Positions 46,650 to 58,000 of a DNA stretch of 64,000 nt are shown in pieces; position 1 is the first letter of the stretch, and every line of letters starts with the position of its first letter. The stretch is taken from the NCBI GenBank assembly GCA_963989385.1, contig OZ022501.1:2552001-2616000 (forward strand), given 5' to 3'. This stretch comes from Ctena decussata. Lineage: Eukaryota; Mollusca; Bivalvia; Lucinida; Lucinidae. Under the pieces are notes generated by a model, which worked only from the letters and a program-made list of their open reading frames with translations, was not told the origin of the DNA and made no database searches. The position numbers and the translations under genes are program-made.

Positions 46650-48866
46650 TACCAAAGTGTATTTAGTATATTGTCTATTTTAACTTTATATTCATATTTA
46701 ATGATTTTTCAAACTTTTAGTCGACTTGAATATAGATTTATACGTTGTCGGACACTTCGGAACACATGTCCCTAAATGTCCGGCAGATACTGTTTTCATC
46801 TTGAGCTATATTTGGAGTATTTTTTGAAGAGTTATTGGTACAACATGACTGCTACCGTAATTTGCGTAAGAATACCTGCCTTTTAGAATGTCTGAATGTT
46901 TCGCTGTTACATAAAATTTGTCTGGGAATACCTGTCACGTGCATATTTGCATATTAAGATTTGACAGGTTACAAAACAATACAGGCGTAAAATGCGTATT
47001 GGTATCAAGAAAAGATCGTTTTTTCGCTTTTTTTTTTTTTTTCGTCGTATGTTACTGTGTGAGTACTCAAAAATCGGCGGGTACTTAAATTCGTCATGCG
47101 CGGCGAAGTTGACGATAGCGCAGCGGAAACTATGATAAACCTTCGCATCGGCACACGGCACAAAATGCGCAGAATGTTTGCCTCTGTTGATATCGCAAGC
47201 ACACCCGGCGGACCGCGAGGTGTGTAGTCTGATCTGGGTTGGCTGTTCGCCAGTGAATGTTAACAGTCATCAATGCGTCTCTTTGGTCTTTGCAGGAAAT
47301 ACTTTGTTCCAACATGCAAAACCTGTAAAATTGCCAGTTGCGATCGTTGCAAAATAAACAATTATCACTGTTTCATAAAGTCATATCATTCACTGCACTC
47401 GGTCACGAGAAATCATGTATTGATACTCCGACCAAAAATAAGAAAACGAGAATCATGTAACTGTAACATCTGCGATCTCTGACCAGAGTTCTGATAGTTT
47501 CAATCTTGAATATGACGGAATTAATTTTTGAAATCCTTTTTTTTTTCTTCTTCCTCATACTTTTTTACAACTTTGGAAGTGATGCATACGGCACGTTTTC
47601 TCTTTCTAATCGGTTATCCAACTGTCAAGTTGTTTATAGAGTGTCATAATCCCGTTATGCAAGAGTCGTTAACTTTTTGACACTGAGTTGGTATTGGTCA
47701 AATACCGGATCAACCGGTTTTGTTGTGACAAACTATAATTAAACATTGAAACTTAAATTAAGGATTTATAAGTGGATTTCAGGTGGAGACACCTTTTTTT
47801 TCAACAATAAATGCGAATAAACAGTAACCCCAACACGGACTAAAGCCTTCCTCGTTTTTTCAACTCTTTGTCAACAGGTGCCATTTATTTCGATACAACG
47901 AAAGTTGCGGCGAACGTCGAGTGTTCTATGAGGTACAGGACTCTATGGACCTAAGTATTGGGACACCTTAAAAATAATTATTTTTCGACGGCATAAGAAT
48001 TGGGACAGCTGGAAAATTAATTGTTTTTTTATTGTCCCAATACTTACGCACAATACTGGTATTTATGCATTTATGACGGTTTTGCTCACTTTCAAGAAAT
48101 TTTAGAAAGCCTAAGATTTTGTCTGACACATCAAAGTATTCTCTGTAGTTACCAAATACAATTGCTGCCAGCTTGTTTTTCCAAAATTTTCTTTTCACTA
48201 TATCATATATATTGTATATTTTTATACAAACTATCAAACCAGTGGTCAATAATTTATCAAAGTTTCTTTATTATATCGTCTATTTCAACTTGTTAAGGTC
48301 ATATTTAGTGAGTTCTTAGTTACATCTCACTCTAATATAAAATCATAACCTGTCGGACACTTAGGGACAGATTCCCTAAATGTCCGACAACTTCTTATTT
48401 CCTTTTGAAATATTTTTGTTACTTTATTATTATATTCTCGTAGTTTTGATTAACCATTTGTTCAAAATAATTTCTATATATGCATTTATAATAAGTTTTG
48501 TCACTTTCCTGACAGTTTTAGAAAAACTAAGAATCTGTATTTTACCTTAATAGTTTTGTACTTACCAAATACATTTGGCGGCATTTTGTTTCCCTAAGGT
48601 TCTTGATATATATTCTAATATAGAACAGTCATTAATAATTTACCAATGTATCTTTAGACTAGGATAGAAAATGGTTTTAGAACTTCTACTTCACTTGAAG
48701 ATAGATTCATACATTGTCGGACACTTAGGGACACATGACTCTAAATGTCCGACAGATCTTGTTTTCACCATGCTTACATTTTTAGTATTTTTGAAGAATT
48801 ATTTGTAGGAAATGATTACTTTATATGCATTTATTATGGTTTTTGATAGTTTTAGAAACCCTAAAA
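46650..48866 (-). repeat. Subterminal modules of the inner element (364-bp period)
   Basis: Palindromes TGTCGGACACTTAGGGAC...TCCCTAAATGTCCGACA lie at 46746-46785, 48351-48389 and 48715-48754, and the next, inside the TIR, starts at 49079. The last three starts are exactly 364 bp apart. Between them TACTTACCAAATACATTTGG, CATTAATAATTTACCAA and TATGCATTTATTATGG-type phrases repeat. About 1.1 kb of other sequence (46900-47950) is inserted, with small frames resembling nothing known. Confidence 0.75.
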
Positions 48867-49286
48867 TTTTGCCTGACACTTACGTGTTTTACTGTCTTTT
48901 ATATGGAGTCAGTAACGAACTTGATACCTTTCCCGGCATTTTGTGTTTATTATTATCATTATTACTGTTATTATTATATACAAAAAGTATCTTGTTCACT
49001 TTTTTACGATCATATTTATTGTTTTTACTCTGATAACGAAACCTTATATCGATTTTCAACTTTTCGGACATTTAGGGTTGTCGGACATTTAGGGACCTTT
49101 GGGTCGTCCCTAAGTGTCCGACAAATTTTTTTCTAAGTTAGATTTTGAGTATTTTTCACTAATTATTTTTTTGAAATATTTACTAATTATGCTTTTAATA
49201 ATAGTTTCTTTCACTTTTCTGTCGTTTTTAGAAAAAAAGAAATTTTGTCGGACACTTAGGGCTGTCGGACACTTAGGGACCCTACA
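48867..49286 (-). repeat. Right terminal inverted repeat of inner element
   Basis: Mirror of 22271-22690. It begins inside at GCCTGACACTTACG and ends CTTAGGGACCCTACA. The palindrome at 49079-49125 continues the 364-bp spacing of the subterminal modules to its left. Confidence 0.9.
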
Positions 49287-49640
49287 GACGATAAACCGAA
49301 ATCACCATTAGCTGATGTTTCAATACACTCATAAAATCGATAACCGAAATCACCTATAGGTATAGACATGTATAATCTGGTTTATTGTACATGTATACAG
49401 AGTAAAATCAACCAAAATAAAGCATCTTTAATGCAATCTTGATTTTAAATTTACAAGTCTGTAGGTAATTTTCAACCAAGTATCCAACAAGCCTTCCTTT
49501 ATATTAACCGACAGAGTTATGCTTTTATGTATCGACGATAAACCGAAATCACCACTGAACTCTTTCTTCTCAAATTTGGCTGGCTCAGATAAATTCGACA
49601 ATTTGGTGATAAACCGAAATCACCGATGAAATATAAGATA
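49287..49640 (+). repeat. GAAATCACC motif cluster, left side of outer element
   Basis: GATAAACCGAAATCACC at 49290, 49540 and 49604, with ATAACCGAAATCACC near 49340. It faces the inverse cluster at 53845-54253. Confidence 0.7.
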
Positions 49641-49644
49641 AAAT

Positions 49645-51225
49645 GAATAAAACACACACGCGTAAATAAAAAAATATCTGATGTCTCTTTCCTGTACCAG
49701 AAGCATTAGGTTTTTTTTTATTTCTTCATTTATTCAATTACAAGTGTATAATTTCAATACAAATAACGCACGCCCAATATTATTTTTCCGAAATAATTTT
49801 CTTTGTAACCTATTCAATTTATAATCAATCCTATATTTTCTTGTATAACGGTATACATTGACCGTCATTTTTTTAAGTTTGTTTTAAGTACTGTATAACA
49901 ATTAGTTTCACTAATAATGCCCAATCAGTTCACTTAATTATATAATCACGGCGGCATATACATTAAACATATTACGCTATGCGATAAAACTGTAACAAAG
50001 AAAGATTAGAGAGAGAAAGATAGAGAGAAAGACGGGAAAAGAGAAAGAATATGCCAAAACTAAAATGCAGACATGACGACAGGAGGAAATGTTTTGCAGG
50101 CGTATTTTTAATATTGTATGTAGTATATAGAATAGATATTACGTTTTTGCCTGTTCTCATGTGTGTCCGTTTGCTCGTCCGTAAGGTCTCATTTTGTATA
50201 AAATGTGCGTTAATTGTATTCTAATAGTGTTTTGTATGAACACAATATTAGTAAGTATCGATCTTAATTTATTTGCAATTTGTTGATGCCGATGCTGTTG
50301 CTGACTTAAAGGCCAAGATACAAAAGGAGCAGTTTGTAGTTAAACTTTTTAGCACCTAGTTGATAATGGCAATAGCCCTCTCTCTGTCTTAGCACGGTTC
50401 CAGTTCAAAGGTGGTGGATTCATTATCATCTTACACAAAGTCATGTAAGAATCTCACACCTGTATCTGGATCCACTACCTATTCAGTAGATAATCACCAC
50501 TGTTGCTGCAGATAAGTATTATGTATACATATTAAACTGATACCGTATAACCAATAGATGTAATGCTAAGTGTCCCCTATTGCAAACAATAAAGATCCAG
50601 ATCGGTTGGATGCAACGTAGTTTATACCCTCCTTATACTGGCAAAGAATGGACTTGTCCGAACTTTGAAGGAAAATATTATTTCAGAATTTTTTTTTCTT
50701 CTGTTTTTTAGTTGTGACACTTTCTGATCAGATGCTTCACTGTTTGTATATTGCCAGTCTAATAATTTAGCATTTACTGATTTTAAAACAACTAATATGA
50801 TATTCTGGCATTTTTAATAATGCATTTTCAAAGAGGTTTTACATTGTTTGAATTGGAAAAACGGGGGAAAAAAGAGAAGAAGGAGCTACCATGGAATAAT
50901 TCTGAAATTTTTGGAATGTTTCAAACTATGATTCTTAGACAATTAAGCTGTTACAATATTACATGTACAGGTTTTGATCAGCCTGCATATCTTTGTAGTT
51001 TTGCATTCAAAAGCTGCAGATAGTGTAGACCACAATAAGAGCAGTCTGATCTAGGTCTGTACTGTTCGCTCCAGCCTGTCTGTCCCAATATTTAAAATAT
51101 TTACAGTATTATGAAAATTTGGAATAAGATCATACAAGCACCTGTAACATGGAGTCAGAATACAGACTAGTGAAGGAGCAGAGGGCCTTTAAAGCTCAGT
51201 ACATTATGCAAGAGTATACATGTGT
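49645..51225. other. No gene seen
   Basis: Non-coding body of the outer element. GATTTTGATCAGCCTGC and GTCTGATCTAGGTCTGTACTG near 50970-51060 resemble phrases at 1400-1450 and 62985, another diffuse repeat. Confidence 0.4.
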
Positions 51226-51237
51226 CTAGACCATCAG

Positions 51238-51410
51238 TTCAAGTAGCTCAGTGGGTTTAGCATTGGTCTGCTGATCTAGTGGTCCTAGGTTTGATACCCA
51301 AAATCTTCTCATTTGTTGACAATGTTCCCTTGTGCACAGCCTTTCATTAATCCTGATATCACTGAATCACAGTAAAGCCCAGGACATCCGATTCATCCAT
51401 CCATATAGCT
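51238..51410 (+). mobile_element. tRNA-derived SINE family S1, diverged copy
   Basis: TTCAAGTAGCTCAGTGGGTT, TCTGCTGATCTAGTGGTCCT and AGCCTTTCATTAATCCTGAT; B-box decayed to AGGTTTGATACC. Confidence 0.7.
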
Positions 51411-51528
51411 AAACCAATGGATGGAAATCACAAGAACGTTTATGTGATTGGATTAAAATTAGATATTATTGAGCCAGGAAGATCTTTTGGGGCCTCTTGT
51501 TGTTGTTTTTTTTTTCTCTATTTTATAA

Positions 51529-51725
51529 GGAGCCGGGGTAGCTCAGTAGGTTAGGCGCTGGCCTGCTGATCTAGCCACCCCGGGTTGGAGACCCACATCG
51601 CTGAAGGCGGGAATCTTTTCAATGGTAAACGAGGCTGCACGCAGCCTTTTATTATCACCTATCCATCGTTGTGATCTGACTGAAATACTATTAAATAGAA
51701 CTTCAACAGTATTTAGATACCAGTA
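51529..51725 (+). mobile_element. tRNA-derived SINE family S1
   Basis: GGAGCCGGGGTAGCTCAGTA, GCGCTGGCCTGCTGATCTAG, CGGGTTGGAGACCC in place of the B-box, then the S1 body ending GTGATCTGACTGAAATACTA and an A-rich end. Confidence 0.8.
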
Positions 51726-51754
51726 GAAGAAGAAGTAAAGAAATCTAAGGGGCC

Positions 51755-52835
51755 GCTTTACTGTTTATTCTCTATTACATGATATCCATAATTCGAATAA
51801 TGGATATCCATTATTCGAATTATTAATATCTATAAATCCATTTATGGATATCTATAATTTGAATTATGGATATCCAGATATCTATTCTTCGAATTAAGGA
51901 TATCCATAAATCATGTCGAATTGAAGATATCTATAGTTTGAATTATCGAATTCTGTAAATCGAATTGTGGACATCCATAGTTCGATTTATTGATATGATT
52001 TATGGATATCCATGGTTTGATATAATTTCAATTACGGATATCTGTATATAGGTATGGATATTCATAAATAGTTATCGATATCAATACTTCGAATAATGGA
52101 TATACATAACTCGAATTATGGACATCAATAATTAGGGTATAAAAAGTAAAATGGCACCCCATAGAAATTTGCATGGCAAAATAAGTATACTTAGATCCGA
52201 CAGTGTAGAAGTAAAGTTTGGATATCCATATATTGAAAAGTGGATACTGAAAACAAATTATTGGTATCTATAAACAGCAAATCAGCACCTTATAGAATGT
52301 TCACTACTAGTTTTGGATATCCAAAAGTTGATTTTTTGATATCCGTTAATCTCTTTATACATCTAATATTCTCAAGATTTTTGGACATCCATAATTTGAT
52401 AAATGGATATCCATAATTCGAGTTTTGATGTCCAATTTTCGAATTATGGATATTCAATAGCCATCATGATTTCCAAAATTTCATTTTTACATATCCATAA
52501 TTCTGCTTTTGATAGCTGTAATAATCCGATTTATGGAAATTACAAAATCAGATATCCATGAATCGAATTATTGACATACAAAAATCGAATTATGGATGAT
52601 GACTATCCGCATTTAGATGGTTACTGTATATCCGGACAATAGAAGTATGGGTTTTTAAAGTAAAAATGAATTTCAGACATTGAAAAAATCGATTTATGGA
52701 TATCAATTTAATTCGATTTTTTTATATTAAAAAATTATTTAGTTTAGCCATAATACTTTTTGTGATACCACAAAAAGAATATTGGATAATTATGGATATC
52801 CTGAACAAATTATAAATATCAAAAAAATATGAGAA
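51755..52835. repeat. GGATATCC palindrome array
   Basis: About 1.1 kb in which ATGGATATCCAT or close variants recur, joined by AATTCGAATTATGGATATC, CATAATTCGA and CATAAATCG. Both strands look alike because unit and linker are palindromic. Spacing is 20-60 bp and irregular; strongly A+T. No frame of note. Confidence 0.7.
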
Positions 52836-52839
52836 TATA

Positions 52840-53844
52840 TAGAAAAAGGAAGTGACAAGTTGCCCCCTCAGTTTTCTGGGGTATGGAACTACAATTGCTT
52901 GATCATGGACCAGGAGGATTAAAAAGACTGGCTGTTATACTCATTTTGGGAAAATAAGATGCTTTAATAAAATTACAGTATGTAGACTTATACTGCCTGA
53001 ATGACGCAGGCTGGTGATTGTCAGTTATATGCGGCAAACTAGGAAGAAGGAAATTCCTAAGACAATGAAACTGTGAAACTTATCAAAGTTTCAGGTCTAT
53101 AGCAAAAAAGGAGGATAAAATCACAAGACTTAGCATAAAAAGAAAGTAAAGTTACAGAAATGTAGATGTTCAATCTAGTTTGAGTTAGGTTTTCTGCTGC
53201 TTTGAGTATGGTTTCGATTAAAAAAATTCAACATTCAAAATTAGAAATAAAAAGAATTAAATTTTAACCATACTTTTAGGTCTTGGAAATCGTACATACA
53301 CCTTGTTTATTTTAGGGCAATAAATAAACTTTTAAAATTGGCTATGTAGTCAAAACAGGCTATGTATGTCTACATTCGTTCTTTGAACAATCCATTAGTA
53401 CTGTATTGCCTTCATCAGTAAGTTCTTATGATGTTAGCTCTGGATCTGATTATCTGTCCATATGTGTTCTTGTTCCTTTGTCTAAAATGGAGATAATTTA
53501 TGCATATACCTGCAACCAAGATTGTCTCTTAATTTGGCCACATTAGGTCCCAATTAATGAACTTATCCCTATTATGCTACATTATTAACACCTATTAGCC
53601 AACTACAACCTGCTGCTGGTGTATCTTGGCCTTTAAGGCCAAGGCACAGACTTTAAACTTTTGTATCATTTGGGTTAAATGTCAAGGGCCAAACAAATGA
53701 TGAGAAGTTTGCACATGTAGTTATAAACGCAGTGATTGCTGTCAAAAGCATTAATTAATTATCAGAGCTGGGAAGCAATCAGCCATAAAACGTCTTTTGT
53801 GACAGTTAGTTTTGCAACAGCTGGAGGCGTTCCGAGTAATTTAA
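52840..53844. other. No gene seen
   Basis: Non-coding; nothing recognised on either strand. Confidence 0.4.
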
Positions 53845-54259
53845 GTTCTTTGTGGTGATTTCGGTCAATCGTCGAAAAGGTGATTTCGAACCCAAAACCG
53901 TGGGGGAAACACTTTATTATTAATTTATTTCTGTATTTATTGGGTTTTTTTAATTGATTTAGAAGCAATTTTAATATATCTGCCAAACAAAAAACTAGAC
54001 ATGTACGTTTTCCAATACTGAGGCTAATACCAACACACACTTTTCGATGCAGGCCCATTGGTGATTTCCGTTTATCATATCTTAATTAATACATCAATAT
54101 TAAAAAAAAGTATAATTTATTTCTTTTTTTACAAATAAATTCAATACATATTATCAATAAAAGGTGATTTCAGATGAATTCAGTGGTGATTTCTGCAAAT
54201 TCTACGGTGATTTCGGTGATTTCAGTAGATTTCGGTGATTTCGGTCAATCGTCTTACCC
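53845..54259 (-). repeat. GAAATCACC motif cluster, right end of outer element
   Basis: GGTGATTTCGGTCAATCGTC at 53850-53870 and again at 54234-54253, with GGTGATTTC at 53879, 54060, 54161, 54185, 54206 and 54215. The last 75 bases are the inverse of 22085-22146. Confidence 0.75.
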
Positions 54260-54330
54260 TTACTTAGATGAAACAGCAGACTGGCACATGTAAACGTAAT
54301 GAAAGTTGCTATTAACAAATTACATAGTAG

Positions 54331-54331
54331 G

Positions 54332-54406
<75 letters not shown>

Positions 54407-54665
54407 CATCCATCCGTCCGTCCGTCTCACCATCAATCAATCCATCCATCCATCTATCCATCCATCCACCCAGCCAGCCAGCTAGCCAGACTCCATCCAT
54501 CCATCCAGCCAGTCTTCATCCATCCATCCATCCATCCATCTAACCATCCATTCATCCATGCAGCCAGCCAGCAAGCCATCTCTTCCGTCCATGTATATCC
54601 ATCCATCCAGCCAGCCAGGCAGCAATCAATCCAGCCATGCAGTCAGTCAGTCAGCCAGCCAGCCA
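54331..54665 (+). repeat. Compound tetranucleotide microsatellite (ATCT, CATC, CAGC)
   Basis: (ATCT)n at 54331-54405 passes into CATC/CGTC units and then CCAGCCAG and CAGTCAGT units to 54665. The open frame across it is an artefact of the period. Confidence 0.9.
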
Positions 54666-55073
54666 TTTGATACACCAGTGCCAAGTCACAAATTTCATTC
54701 AAAATTTTATTTCAAATTCTCAAAAATTAAAGGCTACCTTGTGCAGGCGCTATTTTTTTTTTTTTTTTTTTTTTTGCCGCGTACGTATCAGGAGATCCAT
54801 AAGAAACACTGTGCGGTGTCACATGATCAATAGGTCACATGATTGGAAAATGTCTGCTTCCTTATTGTGTTTCACCAGCTGTCACTGACTTACAATGCAC
54901 ACAATTTGTGTTGCTATTGTGACTTGTTTGATCAAATCAGTATCATCCTGTGGTATTCTGACTCATATAGAAATAAGTATGCTTGAAATGCGTTTCTTTT
55001 ATCTTTATACGAGTAAACCTTTATTTTTTAGGAGTTATTCATGCAGCTGTTTTAAAACCACAAAAACTGCCTA

Positions 55074-58000
55074 GTGCATTTTGAAACTTTCACATTTTCT
55101 GAACCCCAGTGTATAGCGTCATATCTTCGGTTTCAGGAGTGCATGGCAAATTTGTATCAGAATAGAATAATCCAAGCCGTCTCTGACCTTTCACTTCTTT
55201 TATCCCCCCCCCCCCCCCCCCCCACCCCCCTCTCCCATATGAATATGATGCCAGGGGCATATAGTGTTTCGGTTTTGGTCGTGCATAAGTGTACATGTCA
55301 GGCATCCCGCCCCTCTCATCAGTCAAAACCCAAACACACAGCAAGATCAATTAAACCCATCAAAGTACTAAATGTCAATCTTAACTCCATTGTGGCCCAC
55401 AGCACTGATTTGGGCAATATGGTTGACAGCATAAATCCTGACATTATTGTGGGTGTTGAGACAAAGATTGATTCTAGTATCCATTTGGGGGAAATACTTC
55501 CAAAACAGTATCTTGAAAATGTTGTTAGGGTTGACAGAAAAAGGGGTGGTGGTGGGGTAATTATTGCAGCAAAAGATGATTACATCTGCAGTGAGGTTAC
55601 TGTACTACAAACACAATGTGAAATTGCATGGATGAAACTGGAAATCGTAGGTTGCAAACCACTCTACATATGTGGCTATTATAAACCCAGTGAAGGAGAC
55701 AACAGTAGTCTTGAACAGTTTGAAGAGTCCCTCCGGAGATTGGGCATGGTAAATTCCCATATTCTAATTGCAGGTGACATGAACTTTCCAGGATACGACT
55801 GGGAAAACAGCTGTCTAAAGCCGAATTGTAACTACCCAACTCTCACCTACCAGTTTGTTGACCTGTTAGATGACCTCAGTCTAACCCAACTGGTAACCAC
55901 ACCGACTAGAGGAAATAACACCCTTGACCTTGTCATCACAAACAACCCAAGCTTAATTACTGCCTGTAGAGTTATTCCAGGTGTCAGTGACCATGATGCT
56001 GTTTTAACGGAAATAAACATTAAACCGTTAAGAAACAAGCAGACCCCAAGAAAAATCCCCCTCTACAAAAAGGCTGACTGGGAAGGGATAAAGAAACACA
56101 TATCTGAGTTTGGCAGAAGCTTACAATCCAATTTTGACCTTTTGACCCCTGTAAACCAACTTTGGGAAAATATAATATCCGAACTGGAAAGAGCCATAAA
56201 CAAGTTCATCCCACACAAAATAGCCAAAATTAAGGACAAGCAACCCTGGATCACCACCAAAATCAGACGACTCATGAGAAAACGGGATAAACTTTTCTTT
56301 AAAAACAGACACCAGCCTTCCCCGGAAAAATCAAGCAAACTCAAAGCACTAAAACACCTCATACAAAGCCAAAGTAGAAAGGCCTACTGGGACTATGTGG
56401 AAGACCTGATCACGCCTAAAGATGAACATTCCCCTGACGAAAAATTTTCTATCTCCAAAAAATTCTACACTTTTATTAAACACAAGAAAACGGACTCCAC
56501 AGGTATCAAAACGCTGAAGAAAAATGGATCCACTGTCACAGACCCAGAACAAAAAGCTGACCTCTTAAATAACCACTTTTATTCTGTCTTCTCCCAGCAA
56601 ATACCTATGAAACTCACAGCCCTCTGCAAATATTTCACAAACCTCTTCCCAAACAAAGAAACTGACATGCCAGAAATCCAGGTAACAGAGAAGGGCGTCC
56701 TGAAGCTCCTGCAGGCTTTAAATATCTCTAAAGCTGCTGGCCCAGATGGTATAAGACCAAGAGTACTCAAAGAACTATCTTCAGAACTGGCCCCTATCTT
56801 TACTTTGCTTTTTCAGGCATCTCTCCATCAACAAGCTCTCCCGGACATTTGGAAACATGCCAATGTTAACCCTATTTACAAGAAAGGAGACAAGACAAAC
56901 CCATCCAATTATCGCCCAGTGTCCCTGACCTGCATTTCATGTAAGCTCATGGAGCATATTATCTGTAGCAGCCTCATGAAACATCTCACTAGGTACAATA
57001 TTCTATATCCACTCCAACATGGTTTCCGTGAAAAACGTAGTTGCGAAACTCAGCTTATAGAATTTGTCCATGACATAGCTTTTAACATGCAGAAAGGTCA
57101 CCAGAACGATGTTGTAGTGATGGATTTTGCTAAGGCATTTGATAAAGTTGCTCACAACAGATTGCTTTACAAATTGTCATCATATGGGGTTAAGGGAAAC
57201 ACGTTGGGCTGGATAGCTTCTTTTCTCTCTGGAAGATCTCAGAAAGTTGTCCTTGAAGGGAAAGCATCCTCTTCTGCACCCGTGCTCTCAGGCGTCCCAC
57301 AGGGCTCAGTCCTTGGCCCTGCACTCTTTCTCATTTATATAAATGACCTTCCAGAATACGTCCCAAATAGCACAGTACGACTTTTTGCGGATGATACCCT
57401 TATGTACTTAACAATACACAACTTGTCTGACTGTACCAAACTCCAGGAAGATCTCAACAACCTAGAAAGATGGGAATCTGACTGGCAGATGTCTTTTCAC
57501 CCAGAGAAATGCGAGGTCATCCATGTTACCACCAAGAAGAAACCTATCCTACACAATTACACCCTCCATGGCCACACTCTCTCTTCAGTACCCCAAATCA
57601 AATACCTCGGAGTTCAAATTTCTCAAGACCTTAAGTGGAATTCTCACATCAACTCTGTCTCCTCAAAGGCAAACCAGACTCTAGGTTTTCTGAAACGCAA
57701 TCTAAAAATCAACTCTCAAACAATCAAAGAAAAGGCCTATAAGTCCATTGTCCGCCCCAAACTTGAATACTGTAATACAGTATGGGACCCTAAATGTGTA
57801 AAAAATCCCAAAGAAGGCGACAAAACTAATCACAGGCTCGTATACCAGTTAGAGATGGTTCAGAGGAGAGCGGCAAGGTGGGTAACTGGAAGGTACCATA
57901 ATACATCAAGTGTATCAGACATGCTTCGTAGTCTGGACTGGAGATCCCTTGAGCAAAGAAGAGTGGATTCTAGACTCACGATACTTTACAAAATACGCCA

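Larger units (their letters stand above)
22271..49286. mobile_element. Inner giant TIR element, 27.0 kb, TSD GACGAT
   Basis: Ends TGTAGGGTCCCTAAG and CTTAGGGACCCTACA start long inverted repeats of about 420 bp. GACGAT flanks it at 22265-22270 and 49287-49292; on the right this is part of the outer motif GACGATAAACCGAAATC, which also occurs undisturbed at 49537, so the pre-insertion site can be reconstructed. The interior has no frame resembling a transposase, integrase or polymerase; it contains the modules, arrays, MITEs, SINEs and LINE scraps listed separately. A 6-bp duplication with TGT/ACA ends does not by itself fix a superfamily: Polinton/Maverick also makes 6-bp duplications but usually starts AG, and no Polinton gene is seen. 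Confidence 0.78.
22079..54262. mobile_element. Outer DNA transposon (about 5.2 kb net) with GAAATCACC end repeats, split by a 27-kb insertion
   Basis: The left end (from 22085) reads GACGATTGACCGAAATC and then CTGAAATCACCGAAATCACC, CGTAGAATTTACAGAAATCA; the right end (to 54253) is its inverse, including CGTAGAATTTGCAGAAATCA. Outside both ends lies CTTAGA (22073-22078, 54263-54268), a possible 6-bp target duplication. The GAAATCACC motif recurs at 49287, 49537, 49601, 53850-53890 and 54061 in orientations that face inward from each end. Without the inner insertion (22271-49286) and one GACGAT copy it would be about 5.16 kb. No transposase is seen in the body, so it is non-autonomous or decayed. 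Superfamily unassigned. Confidence 0.6.

Noticed and set aside
47273..47482. Cys-rich 69-codon frame (CKTCKIASCDRCKINN)
   Set aside because: No known zinc-binding pattern, no splice context, lies in an insertion between transposon modules.
22271..49286. Polinton/Maverick virus-like transposon
   Set aside because: The 6-bp duplication and long TIRs fit, but ends are TGT/ACA and no polymerase, integrase, ATPase or capsid-like frame is visible.
54299..54670. 123-codon frame of YLSI and HPSI repeats
   Set aside because: Compound ATCT/CATC microsatellite.
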